Source: an uncultured Paracoccaceae bacterium (GTDB lineage Bacteria; Pseudomonadota; Alphaproteobacteria; Rhodobacterales; Rhodobacteraceae). Taken from it: a DNA stretch of 64,000 bases. Made by a program: the position numbers and the translations under genes. Below the pieces are notes generated by a model. The model was not told the origin of the DNA and searched no databases. It saw only the letters and a list, made by a program, of their open reading frames with translations. The first letter of the stretch is position 1. Each line of letters opens with the position of its first letter. The stretch covers positions 248,001 to 312,000 of the forward strand of contig CANKZJ010000005.1 in the NCBI GenBank assembly GCA_947488605.1. Direction: 5' to 3'. Below are positions 19,085 to 28,191 of the stretch, piece after piece.

Positions 19085-21112
19085 ATGACAAACCCACTGC
19101 TCGCCGTTTGGGAAACCCCCTTTGGGTTGCCGCCCTTTGATTTGATTTCTGATGACGATTACGCGCCAGCCGTTGAGGCGGCTTTGACTGAATCGCGTGC
19201 AAACATCGCTGCGATAGCAGAAAATCCCGCAGCGCCAGATTTTGCAAATACGATTGAGGCATTGGAACGTGCGGATGAAAAATTGGGCCGTGTCTTAGGT
19301 GCGTTCTATAACGTCGCTGGCGCGGACAGCAACAAGACCCGCGAAGGTTTGCAGCGTGAGTTTGCACCATTGTTGAGTGCATATGGGTCTGAAGTATCTG
19401 AAAATAAGGCTCTTTTTGCGCGGGTAGAAGCGGTCTGGGCCAAGCGTGAGAGTTTGGATCTGACATCGGAACAGCAGCGCGTGTTGATGCTGACGCGTCG
19501 CGGGTTTGTGCGCGCTGGTGCGCAGCTTGAGGGTTCTGCTGCGGACAGTTTGCGTGATGTGAAATCGCGTTTGTCGGTTCTTGGAACCGATTTCATGCAA
19601 AACCTGCTCGCGGATGAACGCGAATGGTTCATGGCATTGGGCAAAGATGATCTTGCTGGGCTGCCTGACTTTGTTATCGCAACGGCCAAAGCTGCGGGTG
19701 CCGAAAAGGAAGCAGGTGGGCCTGTCGTGACGCTGTCACGGTCCTTGATCGTGCCGTTCTTGCAATTCTCGGACCGGCGCGATCTGCGTCAGAAGGCCTA
19801 TGAGGCATGGGGCGCACGCGGCGCAAATGGCGGAAAGACTGACAACCGTGCCATTGCTGCGGAAACGCTTAAGCTGCGCGAAAGCCGTGCCAAGCTTTTG
19901 GGATATGAAACCTTTGCCGACTATAAGTTGGAAACGGAAATGGCTGGCACGCCGGGAGCAGTGCGCGATTTGCTTATGCAGGTCTGGGAGCCAGCAAAAG
20001 CGGCGGCAATGGCCGATGCTGCAGAATTGGAACGGATGTTGCATGCTGATGGTTTTGATGGGCCATTGGAGGCGTGGGACTGGCGCTATTATTCGGAAAA
20101 GAGACGCAAGCAACTGCATGATCTCGATGAGGCGGAGCTGAAACCGTATTTGCAATTGGAGCGCATGATTGAAGCCGCATTCGCCTGTGCAAATCGCCTG
20201 TTTGGCCTTGAATTCGCGCCGCTTGATGGTCCGGTCTACCACCCCGACGTGCGTCTGTGGGAAGTGACCCGTGGTGGAGAGCATGTCGCTGTATTTATCG
20301 GCGATTATTTTGCACGTGGATCAAAACGGTCCGGCGCTTGGTGTTCGGCGATGCAGTCGCAACACCGACTGGGCGCAGATGTGCGGCCCCACGTGGTGAA
20401 CGTCTGTAATTTTGCAAAGCCGGAAGCGGGCAAACCGGCGCTGTTGTCCTACGACGATGCGCGCACTTTGTTCCATGAGTTCGGTCATGCGCTTCATCAA
20501 ATGCTGTCAGATGTGACTTACGAAAGCATCTCGGGCACCTCTGTTGCGCGTGATTTTGTTGAATTGCCAAGTCAGCTTTATGAGCATTGGCTGGAAGTGC
20601 CCGAAGTCTTGGCAGAATTCGCGACACATGCCGACACGGGCGAGGCGATGCCGCAGGACTTGCTTGATCGCATGTTGGGGGCTGCAACCTATGATATGGG
20701 GTTTCAGACGGTCGAATATGTCGCCTCAGCGCTGGTTGATCTTAGTTTTCATGATGGTCCAGCCCCGGCTGATCCGATGCAGCGGCAAGCCGAAATACTC
20801 GAAGAAATCGGGATGCCACACGCTATTCGCATGCGTCACGCAACGCCGCATTTTGCGCATGTCTTCGCGGGTGACGGATATTCCAGCGGGTACTACAGTT
20901 ACATGTGGTCCGAAGTTATGGATGCAGATGCTTTTGCGGCATTTGAAGAGATCGGTGATCCGTTTGACGCGGATACGGCCAGGCGTCTGGAAGAAACAGT
21001 GCTGTCTTCTGGCGGGTCTGTTGATGCAGCGGAACTCTACAAAGCGTTCAGAGGGCGTTTGCCCGGTGTGGATGCATTATTGAAAGGCCGCGGGCTAGAT
21101 AAAGCGGCCTAG
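19085..21112 (+). CDS. M3 family zinc metallopeptidase (oligopeptidase A/Dcp type)
   Basis: A 675-residue cytoplasmic peptidase of the thimet oligopeptidase family that degrades short peptides. The zinc site is HEFGH at residues 464-468 within TLFHEFGHALHQML, followed about 25 residues later by the third-ligand region VARDFVELPSQLYEHW. The substrate-side signature FAGDGYSSGYYSYMWSEV is present near the end. Length matches OpdA/Dcp. AAAGGAG lies before the ATG. Dipeptidyl carboxypeptidase and oligopeptidase A cannot be separated here. Its TAG overlaps the stop of the SH3 gene (CTAG). Confidence 0.93.
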   Translation: MTNPLLAVWETPFGLPPFDLISDDDYAPAVEAALTESRANIAAIAENPAAPDFANTIEALERADEKLGRVLGAFYNVAGADSNKTREGLQREFAPLLSAYGSEVSENKALFARVEAVWAKRESLDLTSEQQRVLMLTRRGFVRAGAQLEGSAADSLRDVKSRLSVLGTDFMQNLLADEREWFMALGKDDLAGLPDFVIATAKAAGAEKEAGGPVVTLSRSLIVPFLQFSDRRDLRQKAYEAWGARGANGGKTDNRAIAAETLKLRESRAKLLGYETFADYKLETEMAGTPGAVRDLLMQVWEPAKAAAMADAAELERMLHADGFDGPLEAWDWRYYSEKRRKQLHDLDEAELKPYLQLERMIEAAFACANRLFGLEFAPLDGPVYHPDVRLWEVTRGGEHVAVFIGDYFARGSKRSGAWCSAMQSQHRLGADVRPHVVNVCNFAKPEAGKPALLSYDDARTLFHEFGHALHQMLSDVTYESISGTSVARDFVELPSQLYEHWLEVPEVLAEFATHADTGEAMPQDLLDRMLGAATYDMGFQTVEYVASALVDLSFHDGPAPADPMQRQAEILEEIGMPHAIRMRHATPHFAHVFAGDGYSSGYYSYMWSEVMDADAFAAFEEIGDPFDADTARRLEETVLSSGGSVDAAELYKAFRGRLPGVDALLKGRGLDKAA

Positions 21113-21639
21113 TCGCGGATTTCGGCGTCAGCAACACCCCAGATGGCCGTTTTTGGGGCCCATCCCCGGTAGCCACCTGCGGTAAGCTGGCACCATTCTG
21201 GGATGCAGTCGCCAAGCCGTGCGACCACGCCCGGTTCCAGCATGGCGTTTTCAAGTGCGTCGGGTTCTGGGCGTGTGCGCAAGACTGTCTCCGGCTGCTC
21301 GATAACGACAGTCCGTGCGCCCGATAGCATGCGGTAATGCACCCAGCCACCTTGGCCGTCGCGGTCAATCACGCGCCGCCAATGGCCATATTCCGCAATG
21401 ACCTGCAGCGGCATGTTCTGGCGTTGAAAAACCCAGTCGATCCGGTGGGACAGTGATGGCCCGCGCCGTACGTTTGCTTCGCCTGCGCGCAATGAAACAA
21501 AGCGCGGCAAAGGCAAGTTTGTTTCTGGACCTATCGCTGGTCCAGTATCGCTTTGCTGCGCGACCCCAGTGCTTGCACAAATGACCAATGCCAAAACTGC
21601 GGCCTGAATTGCGCGGAACCAATGCGCGAATACACTCAT
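21109..21639 (-). CDS. Exported bacterial SH3-domain protein
   Basis: A 176-residue protein with a signal peptide (MSVFAHWFRAIQAAVLALVI, cleavage likely after GVAQ) and two SH3b-type repeats: FVSLRAGEANVRRGPSLSHR with VIDRDGQGGWVHYRML, and a second, VLRTRPEPDALENAMLEPGV with CIPEWCQLTAGGYRGWAPK. Such domains bind peptidoglycan or proteins in the periplasm. Two cysteines in the second repeat (CIPEWC) may form a disulfide. Divergent from the hydroxyacid dehydrogenase gene over 109 bases. Exact role unknown. Confidence 0.85.
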   Translation of the reverse strand: MSVFAHWFRAIQAAVLALVICASTGVAQQSDTGPAIGPETNLPLPRFVSLRAGEANVRRGPSLSHRIDWVFQRQNMPLQVIAEYGHWRRVIDRDGQGGWVHYRMLSGARTVVIEQPETVLRTRPEPDALENAMLEPGVVARLGDCIPEWCQLTAGGYRGWAPKTAIWGVADAEIRD

Positions 21640-21748
21640 TGTTTGCCCTTAACTGCTCATTTTGCGGCGCGCAGTTCTTGTGCTGCGCGTCCCTTTCGCG
21701 CAACCTGCCACGACAAGGCCGATTTGAAAACCCGGGGGAGGGAATTGC

Positions 21749-22735
21749 ATGCCAGGTAAGCATCTAAGTGTTGTCGTGACGCGACGGTTGCCCGAGGTTG
21801 TCGAAACCCGGCTGAAAGAGCTTTTTGATGTAGAACTGCGCGAAGACGACACGCCAATGACAGCTGAGCAATTGGCCGAGGCAATGGGTCGGGCCGATGT
21901 TTTAGTGTGCACGATCACCGATCAGATTGATGCCAAGCTTTTGGGTAAGGCCGGTGAGCAATTGAAATTAATTGCAAATTTCGGTTCGGGCGTTGACCAT
22001 ATTGATGTCGTCACTGCACGCCAGCGGGGCATTCATGTGTCCAATACGCCGGGTGTGGTGACGGAAGACACCGCCGATATGGTGATGGCGTTGATCCTTG
22101 GTGTGACCCGCCGCATGGCTGAAGGTCTGCGCGTGGCACAATCTGACAATTGGGGCGGTTGGGCACCGACGGCAATGCTCGGTGGTCGGATAAAGGGGCG
22201 CCGTTTGGGCATTCTTGGCATGGGCCGGATCGGGCAGGCGGTTGCGCGGCGTGCTGCCGCCTTTGGGATGCAGGTGCATTACCACAACCGTAAACGGTTG
22301 CGCCCCGAAACCGAAGAAGAGCTTGATGCTACGTATTGGGAAAGCCTTGATCAGATGGTTGCCCGCGTTGATATCTTATCGATCAACTGCCCGCATACAC
22401 CGTCCACCTTTCACCTTATGAACGCGCGTCGGCTGAAGTTGATGAAACCTGACGCTGTGATTGTGAATACATCACGGGGCGAAGTGATCGATGAAAACGC
22501 GCTTACCAGGATGTTACGGGCGGGCGAAATTGCGGGTGCCGGCTTGGATGTATTTGAGCGTGGGGCAGAGATTAATCCGCGCCTGCAAGCGCTGCCGAAT
22601 GCGATTTTGTTACCGCATATGGGGTCGGCGACCCTCGAAGGGCGCATCGAGATGGGCGAGAAAGTGATCGTGAATATCAAGACTTTTGCAGATGGTCACA
22701 GGCCGCCTGACTTGGTCCTGCCGTCGATGCTTTAG
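21749..22735 (+). CDS. D-2-hydroxyacid dehydrogenase, glyoxylate/hydroxypyruvate reductase type
   Basis: A 328-residue NAD(P)-dependent dehydrogenase of the D-isomer 2-hydroxyacid family. The Rossmann motif is GRRLGILGMGRIGQAVARR, the catalytic arginine lies in VNTSRGEVIDENAL, and the catalytic histidine in LLPHMGSATLEGR. It resembles glycerate dehydrogenase/glyoxylate reductase, which would convert glyoxylate or hydroxypyruvate to glycolate or glycerate. GGGAGGG precedes the ATG. Its TAG shares four bases with the stop of the lipase-like gene. Substrate is inferred from general similarity only. Confidence 0.9.
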   Translation: MPGKHLSVVVTRRLPEVVETRLKELFDVELREDDTPMTAEQLAEAMGRADVLVCTITDQIDAKLLGKAGEQLKLIANFGSGVDHIDVVTARQRGIHVSNTPGVVTEDTADMVMALILGVTRRMAEGLRVAQSDNWGGWAPTAMLGGRIKGRRLGILGMGRIGQAVARRAAAFGMQVHYHNRKRLRPETEEELDATYWESLDQMVARVDILSINCPHTPSTFHLMNARRLKLMKPDAVIVNTSRGEVIDENALTRMLRAGEIAGAGLDVFERGAEINPRLQALPNAILLPHMGSATLEGRIEMGEKVIVNIKTFADGHRPPDLVLPSML

Positions 22736-23382
22736 CCACCCCATTGCTTCGGTAGGATTTTGAATTCATTATCTTCTTCGATAATTTTGACATAGTGATC
22801 CATTGAATGCGCAAATCGGCTTTTGTTTTTGACCGACTGGAACAACTTCGTTTTGCCCATGTGGTGATAAGTTGACGGAAGTTTTGGCACGGGGTCATCT
22901 GTGCGGTTCACAAGAAGACATCGCCCGTCTTGAATAACACCGTGCTTGCTCCATTTGGGGCGTGGTGCTGCAAAGCCGATTGCCGGTGTGTTATACGTCT
23001 TAGATAGGATTTGCGCAGCTGCCGCACCAAGCGAATGACCGATGATGTAATTTGGACGGACGCCTTCTTTTTGGAGCCAGTCAAAAATCTCGATCGAATA
23101 ACGCAAGAACCCTTGATGCCACTTGGTGCCGGATGCCCCTTTTTCGGCTTCGGACGTGTGCTTTAGCACCAAGCGTTGATTACCCAACCGTAGGGGACGC
23201 AGGTTGAATTTTACGTAGTCCCGCACAGAATTTGACCCGGGCAGAAGCAGGATATTCCCCTTGAGCAGATGCGCTTGGACATCATTGTGGTTCAGCGACT
23301 TGATGACGGGTGGTTTGACGATGCGTTCCGCGCTGTAGCAGGCTTCGGCTAAGGTCGCGGCGTGCGCTAGTTTGTAAATCAT
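22732..23382 (-). CDS. Class 3 lipase-like alpha/beta hydrolase
   Basis: A 216-residue protein with the nucleophile elbow GHSLG (residues 115-119) in PNYIIGHSLGAAAAQIL, a likely acid in VNRTDDPVPKLP and a likely histidine in HSMDHYVKII. The order and short length fit the lipase class 3 family. There is no convincing signal peptide, so it is probably cytoplasmic. LPGSNSVRDYVKFNL suggests the oxyanion/N-terminal core. Substrate unknown. A lone gene, divergent from the dehydrogenase fusion gene over 187 bases. Confidence 0.8.
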   Translation of the reverse strand: MIYKLAHAATLAEACYSAERIVKPPVIKSLNHNDVQAHLLKGNILLLPGSNSVRDYVKFNLRPLRLGNQRLVLKHTSEAEKGASGTKWHQGFLRYSIEIFDWLQKEGVRPNYIIGHSLGAAAAQILSKTYNTPAIGFAAPRPKWSKHGVIQDGRCLLVNRTDDPVPKLPSTYHHMGKTKLFQSVKNKSRFAHSMDHYVKIIEEDNEFKILPKQWGG

Positions 23383-23569
23383 AGTCGCGTCATCCTTTTG
23401 TTGACGCAGGGGAACATAAATTCCCGCACGTCGCTAGTCTGGAAATCCTCACTCCACGCCCCGCTTTGGGCCGTGTTGTCGGTTTTGCACATAAAGCAGT
23501 CGGCTGGTTCTTTCGCTGTCCGTCAGTTTCGCGCAAATTAACGCCAAAGGTGCCAAAGGAGTCGTCATC

Positions 23570-26065
23570 ATGAAAACGCAAGTCAAAGCACTGGTTGTCG
23601 GTGGCGGCGCGGTCGGGACATCTATCGCTTATCATCTGGCTAAGGCCGGGTGGGACGATGTTATGTTGCTGGAACGTGATGAATTGACCTCTGGTTCGAC
23701 ATGGCATGCCGCAGGTCTGCTGCCGCTTTTCAACATGTCTTTTGCGACGACACATATCCACAAATACTCGGTCGATTTTTACAAATCACTCGAAGAAGAG
23801 ACGGGACTGAACGCAGGCTTTGCTGTCGTCGGCAACCTGCGCATGGCGCAGACGCAAGAGCGGATGGATGAGTATATGCTCTACGCGTCTACCGCAGAGA
23901 CCTGCGATGTGCCTTACGTTTGGCTGACCCCCGATGAGATCAAGGCGAAGTGGCCGCTGATCCGCACAGAGGATCTGAAAGGCGCGCTTTATCATCACAC
24001 GGACGGCTATATTAACCCTGCCGATGTGACCCAAGCGATGGCAAAGGGCGCCCGCCAGCATGGGGCAGTGATCGAGCGGAAATGGCAGGCTGATGCGTTT
24101 GAGTGGAACGGTGACGCATGGGAAGTCACGTGTACCAAGATGGTCGAGAAGGGCGGCAACCTGGTGCCTTCCGACGAGCAGATTGTGATTACTGCGGAAC
24201 ACGTTGTGACGGCATCGGGCAACCATGCGCAGACGACTGCAAAGAAGCTGGGCATCAAGATGCCGGCGATCCCTGTTGAACATCAGTTCATCGTGATGGA
24301 CCAAGACCCCGCGCTGGTGAAGTTCCGTGAGGAAGGCAATGTCGAGCATCCGGTGATCCGTGATGCCGACGCGCAGTCATATGTGCGTGAAGAGCGTGGC
24401 GGCTGGATTTTGGGTGTCTATGAAAAAGGTGCGCCTGCGGTCTTTGAACATGGCGTGCCTGAGAGTTTCCGCGCTGATTTGTTTCCCCTCGATCTGGAGC
24501 GGATCGAAGAGCAGTATATGGCGATGATCCACCGCGTGCCGTCATGCGAGGAAAGCGGCTTGAAAGATGATTTCAATGGCCCGATCTGCTATACGCCGGA
24601 CGGCAATCCATTGGTTGGCCCAGCGCCCGGTTTGCGTAACATGTGGCTGGCTGAAGGGTTCTCATTCGGGATCACAGCAGCAGGTGGCACCGGCTACTAC
24701 CTTGCGCAAATGATGGTCGAGGGCGAGGCCGAGATCGACATGGCCTCGCTTGACCCCAAACGCTATGGCGACTGGATGACGACCGAGTTTGCGGCGCGTA
24801 AGAATGAGGAGTGCTACGACCACGTCTACGTGTTGCATCACCCTGACGAAGAGCGCCCGGCGTGTCGTCCGTTGCGCACATCACCTGCTTATGATCGCCA
24901 AGCCAAACGCGGTGCGCAGTTTGGCTTTGTGAATGGCTGGGAACGCCCGAACTATTATGCCCCAGAAGGTTTCAACGACCATGATAGCCGATCATTCCGT
25001 CGTGGCGGTTGGTGGCAATATGCGGTGGAAGAGGCCAAGGCGATCCGAACAGGTGTTGGCCTGATTGATGCGACGGCCTTTGCGAAACATCGGATCAGCG
25101 GGCCGGGTGCGACGGCTTTCCTTGAGTGGTTTACCACCAATAAGCTGCCCCGTGTTGGTCGGATCAACCTGACCTATGCGCTGACAGATCACGGCACAAC
25201 CCGTACAGAATTTACGATCGTGCGCCTGGCTGAGGATGATTACTATCTTGTCTCTGCAGGCGGTTGGCACGCTTATGATCAAGATTTCCTTTACAAAGCG
25301 GTGATGGAGAAAGAGGCAGAGTTTGGCCGGATCAACGAACAGGATGTGACGACACAGTGGGGTGTTTTCGCGATTGCGGGGCCAAAATCCCGCGATGTCT
25401 TGAATGCGGTGATCAAAGATGCTGACCGGGCAACGGCCCTTTCAAATAAAAGGTTCCCTTGGCTGTCGGCAAAGCAGATTGAGTTGGGCATGTGTCCGGT
25501 CAATGCGATCCGTGTGGCCTATACAGGCGAACTAGGATGGGAGTTGCACCACCCGATTGAGATGCAGAATTATCTTTTTGATCTGCTTGAAAAAGCGGGT
25601 GAGCCGCACGGCATGAAGCTAGTGGGTGCGCGTGCGCAAAACTGGTTACGGCAGGAGAAATCATACCGTGCGTTTGGTACTGAATTGGGTCGTGATGCGA
25701 CGCCGCTGGAGGCCGATTTGCCGCGCTTTGTTGATCTGTCCAAAGATTTCAACGGCAAGGCCGCGATGGAGGCGAAAGGTATCCGCTCTAAGTGCGTCAC
25801 TTTGTTGATTGATGGGCCTGAGGATGCTGATCCTTGGGGGCGTGAGGCGCTTTATACTTTGGATGGAGCGCGTGTGGGCCGTTTGACATCGGGTGGATAT
25901 TCTGTGGCTTTTGAAAAATCGATTGGCATGGGGTACGTGAAGCCGGAACTGGCCGAAGTGGGCACAAAACTACAGGTTAAGATGCTTGATCAGCTTTGGA
26001 ATGCCGAGATTGTCGAGGACAGCCCCTACGACCCCAAGAATACCACGATCCGCGTGGATGGTTGA
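23570..26065 (+). CDS. Dimethylglycine/sarcosine dehydrogenase-like FAD-GcvT fusion
   Basis: An 831-residue enzyme that likely removes N-methyl groups from dimethylglycine, sarcosine or a relative and passes the carbon to tetrahydrofolate. The N-terminal half is a DAO-type FAD domain: VVGGGAVGTSIAYHLAKAG (about 8-26) and the covalent-FAD region ELTSGSTWHAAGLLP. From about residue 430 it has the linker and GCV_T aminomethyltransferase domains (TGVGLIDATAFAKHRISGPG, YTGELGWELHHP, GMGYVKPELAEVG). AAAGGAG precedes the ATG. Osmolyte catabolism of this kind is typical of marine roseobacters. The exact methylamine substrate cannot be told. Confidence 0.9.
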   Translation: MKTQVKALVVGGGAVGTSIAYHLAKAGWDDVMLLERDELTSGSTWHAAGLLPLFNMSFATTHIHKYSVDFYKSLEEETGLNAGFAVVGNLRMAQTQERMDEYMLYASTAETCDVPYVWLTPDEIKAKWPLIRTEDLKGALYHHTDGYINPADVTQAMAKGARQHGAVIERKWQADAFEWNGDAWEVTCTKMVEKGGNLVPSDEQIVITAEHVVTASGNHAQTTAKKLGIKMPAIPVEHQFIVMDQDPALVKFREEGNVEHPVIRDADAQSYVREERGGWILGVYEKGAPAVFEHGVPESFRADLFPLDLERIEEQYMAMIHRVPSCEESGLKDDFNGPICYTPDGNPLVGPAPGLRNMWLAEGFSFGITAAGGTGYYLAQMMVEGEAEIDMASLDPKRYGDWMTTEFAARKNEECYDHVYVLHHPDEERPACRPLRTSPAYDRQAKRGAQFGFVNGWERPNYYAPEGFNDHDSRSFRRGGWWQYAVEEAKAIRTGVGLIDATAFAKHRISGPGATAFLEWFTTNKLPRVGRINLTYALTDHGTTRTEFTIVRLAEDDYYLVSAGGWHAYDQDFLYKAVMEKEAEFGRINEQDVTTQWGVFAIAGPKSRDVLNAVIKDADRATALSNKRFPWLSAKQIELGMCPVNAIRVAYTGELGWELHHPIEMQNYLFDLLEKAGEPHGMKLVGARAQNWLRQEKSYRAFGTELGRDATPLEADLPRFVDLSKDFNGKAAMEAKGIRSKCVTLLIDGPEDADPWGREALYTLDGARVGRLTSGGYSVAFEKSIGMGYVKPELAEVGTKLQVKMLDQLWNAEIVEDSPYDPKNTTIRVDG

Positions 26066-26078
26066 CAGATGCGGCCCA

Positions 26079-26104
26079 GTAAGGTGGGTTTAAACCCACC
26101 TTAC
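26079..26104. repeat. 26-bp perfect palindrome, REP-like
   Basis: The arm GTAAGGTGGGTTT is followed at once by its exact reverse complement, with no loop base. It sits 13 bases after the dehydrogenase stop and 19 bases before the DUF6958 start. Short GGTGGGTTT/AAACCCACC palindromes are common dispersed REP-type elements in proteobacterial genomes. With no loop and no T-run it is a poor rho-independent terminator, though it may slow RNA decay or polymerase. Confidence 0.75.
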
Positions 26105-26123
26105 GTCAAAGAAAGGGTCGTCT

Positions 26124-26414
26124 ATGTCTGATAAAATTGCAGTCGAAAACATCAATACGCCTGGACGCACGACGAATGTAGACAAGGCCAAATACATCGC
26201 CATGAAAGATGCGATGTTGGCCACGTTGCCCAAGACGGCACCGGGTATGACAGCAAAAGAAGCCAAAGAAGCGGCTAAAGCGCATTTACCTGAGGACTTG
26301 TTCCCTGGCGGAGCAACATCCGGCTGGTGGCAAAAATGCGTCCAGCTTGATCTAGAAGCCAAGGGTGTCGTTGTTCGCGAAGCCACCAAGCCGCTGAGGT
26401 TTCATCAAGCCTAG
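26124..26414 (+). CDS. Small conserved protein, DUF6958-like
   Basis: A 96-residue soluble protein beginning MSDKIAVENINTPGRTTNVD, with a central MTAKEAKEAAKAHLPEDLFP and GGATSGWWQKCVQLDLEAK. This layout matches small proteins that I recall as DUF6958, with a winged-helix-like pattern at the C-terminus. AAAGAAAGG precedes the ATG. It follows the dehydrogenase fusion by 58 bases, with the palindrome between, and its TAG overlaps the GNAT stop. Function unknown. Confidence 0.7.
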   Translation: MSDKIAVENINTPGRTTNVDKAKYIAMKDAMLATLPKTAPGMTAKEAKEAAKAHLPEDLFPGGATSGWWQKCVQLDLEAKGVVVREATKPLRFHQA

Positions 26415-27124
26415 TTTTTGCTGGGCACGTTTATGCGCAGCGGTGTCTTTTGTGTTCCATGCACGTCAAAATTGGCGGGGTCCATCCAAGCCTCAAACCC
26501 GGCCCGGATGCGCGGCCAGTCGCCATCGAGGATTGAAAACCAAGCCGTGTCGCGGTTGCGGCCTTTATACACCAGCGCTTGCTTGAATAGCCCATCGTAT
26601 TGAAAACCAAGCCGCGCTGCTGCCCGTCTTGATGGTGCATTCAATGCGTCACACTTCCACTCGTAGCGACGATAGCCTAATTCGCCCAGCGCGCGTTTCA
26701 TCATCAGATACATTGCCTCCGTTGCCATCGGTGTGCGCTGGAGGCGCGGTGAAAAGGTGATGAAACCGACTTCGATAACGCCTTGGGCCGGTTGAATGCG
26801 CAGGAAGCTTGCGACGCCAACCGCATTCCCATCAGCTTTGTCGATGACCGCAAAAAACAGAGGGTCGTGACTTTGGCAGGCGTTTGATACCCAATCGGCA
26901 TACTGGGCCTCGTCAGCGAATGGCCCGGTCGGCATGTAGGTCCAGAGCGCGCCGGGTTTATCGGCACTGAATGCGGCATGCAGGTCTGTGGCGTGATGCT
27001 TTGCGAGTGGTACCACATCACAAGTCCGCCCGTGCATCGCCGTATGTGGCACCTCTTTTGCGCCGACCCAATCAGCAACGGTTTCGCCAATTGGCTGGCC
27101 CAGTTTGTTTACCCGCTGCGTCAT
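26411..27124 (-). CDS. GNAT family N-acetyltransferase, RimJ/RimL-like
   Basis: A 237-residue acetyltransferase. The C-terminal two thirds form the GNAT fold: FAVIDKADGNAVGVASFLRI, the acetyl-CoA region FSPRLQRTPMATEAMYLMM and ALNAPSRRAAARLGFQYDGL, as in RimJ/RimL N-terminal protein acetyltransferases. The start chosen is the ATG at 27124 that overlaps the stop of the FAD oxidase gene (ATGA); the 70 codons upstream read through that gene. Third gene of an aldo-keto reductase/FAD oxidase/GNAT operon. Substrate unknown. Confidence 0.88.
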   Translation of the reverse strand: MTQRVNKLGQPIGETVADWVGAKEVPHTAMHGRTCDVVPLAKHHATDLHAAFSADKPGALWTYMPTGPFADEAQYADWVSNACQSHDPLFFAVIDKADGNAVGVASFLRIQPAQGVIEVGFITFSPRLQRTPMATEAMYLMMKRALGELGYRRYEWKCDALNAPSRRAAARLGFQYDGLFKQALVYKGRNRDTAWFSILDGDWPRIRAGFEAWMDPANFDVHGTQKTPLRINVPSKN

Positions 27125-28191
27125 GCGAACCTTGCGGGCGATAGTGCTGCGACCATGTCGTGAGAGAGGTGCGGCGGTCGTCCCGCAATGACATCTGCCA
27201 AAAGGAGGCTGGCTGCGGGGGATGACTGCATGCCATATCCGCCTTGTCCGGCGCACCAGATGAAACTGGGATCTTGAGGGGCAGGGCCTAGCACCAAAGT
27301 ACGATCCGGCGCAAAAGTCCGCAGCCCAGCCCATGATGTTAGCAAGCGTGTCACGGGTGTTGTCACATTCGCCTCATAGCGCGCCAATCCTTCGGCGAGG
27401 TCCATGTCGTCGGCGTAGGCGTCATGTGGCGTGACCAGAGTTTCGTCCGCGGGAGAGACAAGCAGCGCGCCTGCATCAGGTTTTGCATACCAGTCCTCGC
27501 CGGGTCCAAAGAGCATTGGCCATGCGCTGACATCATGCCCGTCTGGAGCTGGAATGCGTGCCATTGATCGACGCAAGGGTGTGAAGCCAATGGGTGCGAT
27601 GCCTGACATTACGGCAATTTCATCGACCCAAGCCCCGGCGGCGTTCACGATGTTCTTGGCGGTCAGGACATCAGTTCCGACATGAACGTCCCACCCTTGC
27701 GCTGTGCGCGTGATATCGGTGACCTTGGCTTTTGTTTTGATCGTAGCCCCGTTTAGGCGCGCCTGCTTTGCAAAAGTCTGGACCAGTTTGTCGGTATCAA
27801 TATCCCAAGCCTCGTCGTCATATGCAGCCATTGTCACCTGCGTATCGTCAAGGATCGGGATCATCGCTTTGGCCTCGGCCACGGTAACTGGTGCAAGCTG
27901 CATGTCTGCCTGATCCGCCTCGAAGAGCGTGCGCTCCGCAGGTCGGCCGATCAATAGCAACCCACGTGGGCTGAGAACGTCTGCGCCGCGATGAAATGCA
28001 AGGCTGGCTTTGTTCAATTCTACTGTTGCAGGCTTGCCGTAGTTTTGTTCATAAAGTGCCGCCGAGCGGCCAGACGCGTGATAGGCCAGCGCATCCTCGC
28101 CCTCCAGAAGAGTTACACTGCCCAATTCTGAAAGTCTGGCTGCCGCAGAAACGCCAGCGATCCCGCCGCCAATGACGACGAAATCAATCAT
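27121..28191 (-). CDS. FAD-dependent amine/amino-acid oxidoreductase, D-arginine dehydrogenase-like
   Basis: A 356-residue DAO-family flavoenzyme. The FAD motif is FVVIGGGIAGVSAAARLSEL at residues 4-23, followed by AYHASGRSAALYEQNYG, which resembles the YHSTGRSAA of Pseudomonas D-arginine dehydrogenase, and by ends such as GQGGYGMQSSPAASLLLADV. It would oxidise a D-amino acid or related amine to the imino acid. ATG overlaps the upstream aldo-keto reductase stop (ATGA). The substrate call is by resemblance only. Confidence 0.82.
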   Translation of the reverse strand: MIDFVVIGGGIAGVSAAARLSELGSVTLLEGEDALAYHASGRSAALYEQNYGKPATVELNKASLAFHRGADVLSPRGLLLIGRPAERTLFEADQADMQLAPVTVAEAKAMIPILDDTQVTMAAYDDEAWDIDTDKLVQTFAKQARLNGATIKTKAKVTDITRTAQGWDVHVGTDVLTAKNIVNAAGAWVDEIAVMSGIAPIGFTPLRRSMARIPAPDGHDVSAWPMLFGPGEDWYAKPDAGALLVSPADETLVTPHDAYADDMDLAEGLARYEANVTTPVTRLLTSWAGLRTFAPDRTLVLGPAPQDPSFIWCAGQGGYGMQSSPAASLLLADVIAGRPPHLSHDMVAALSPARFA

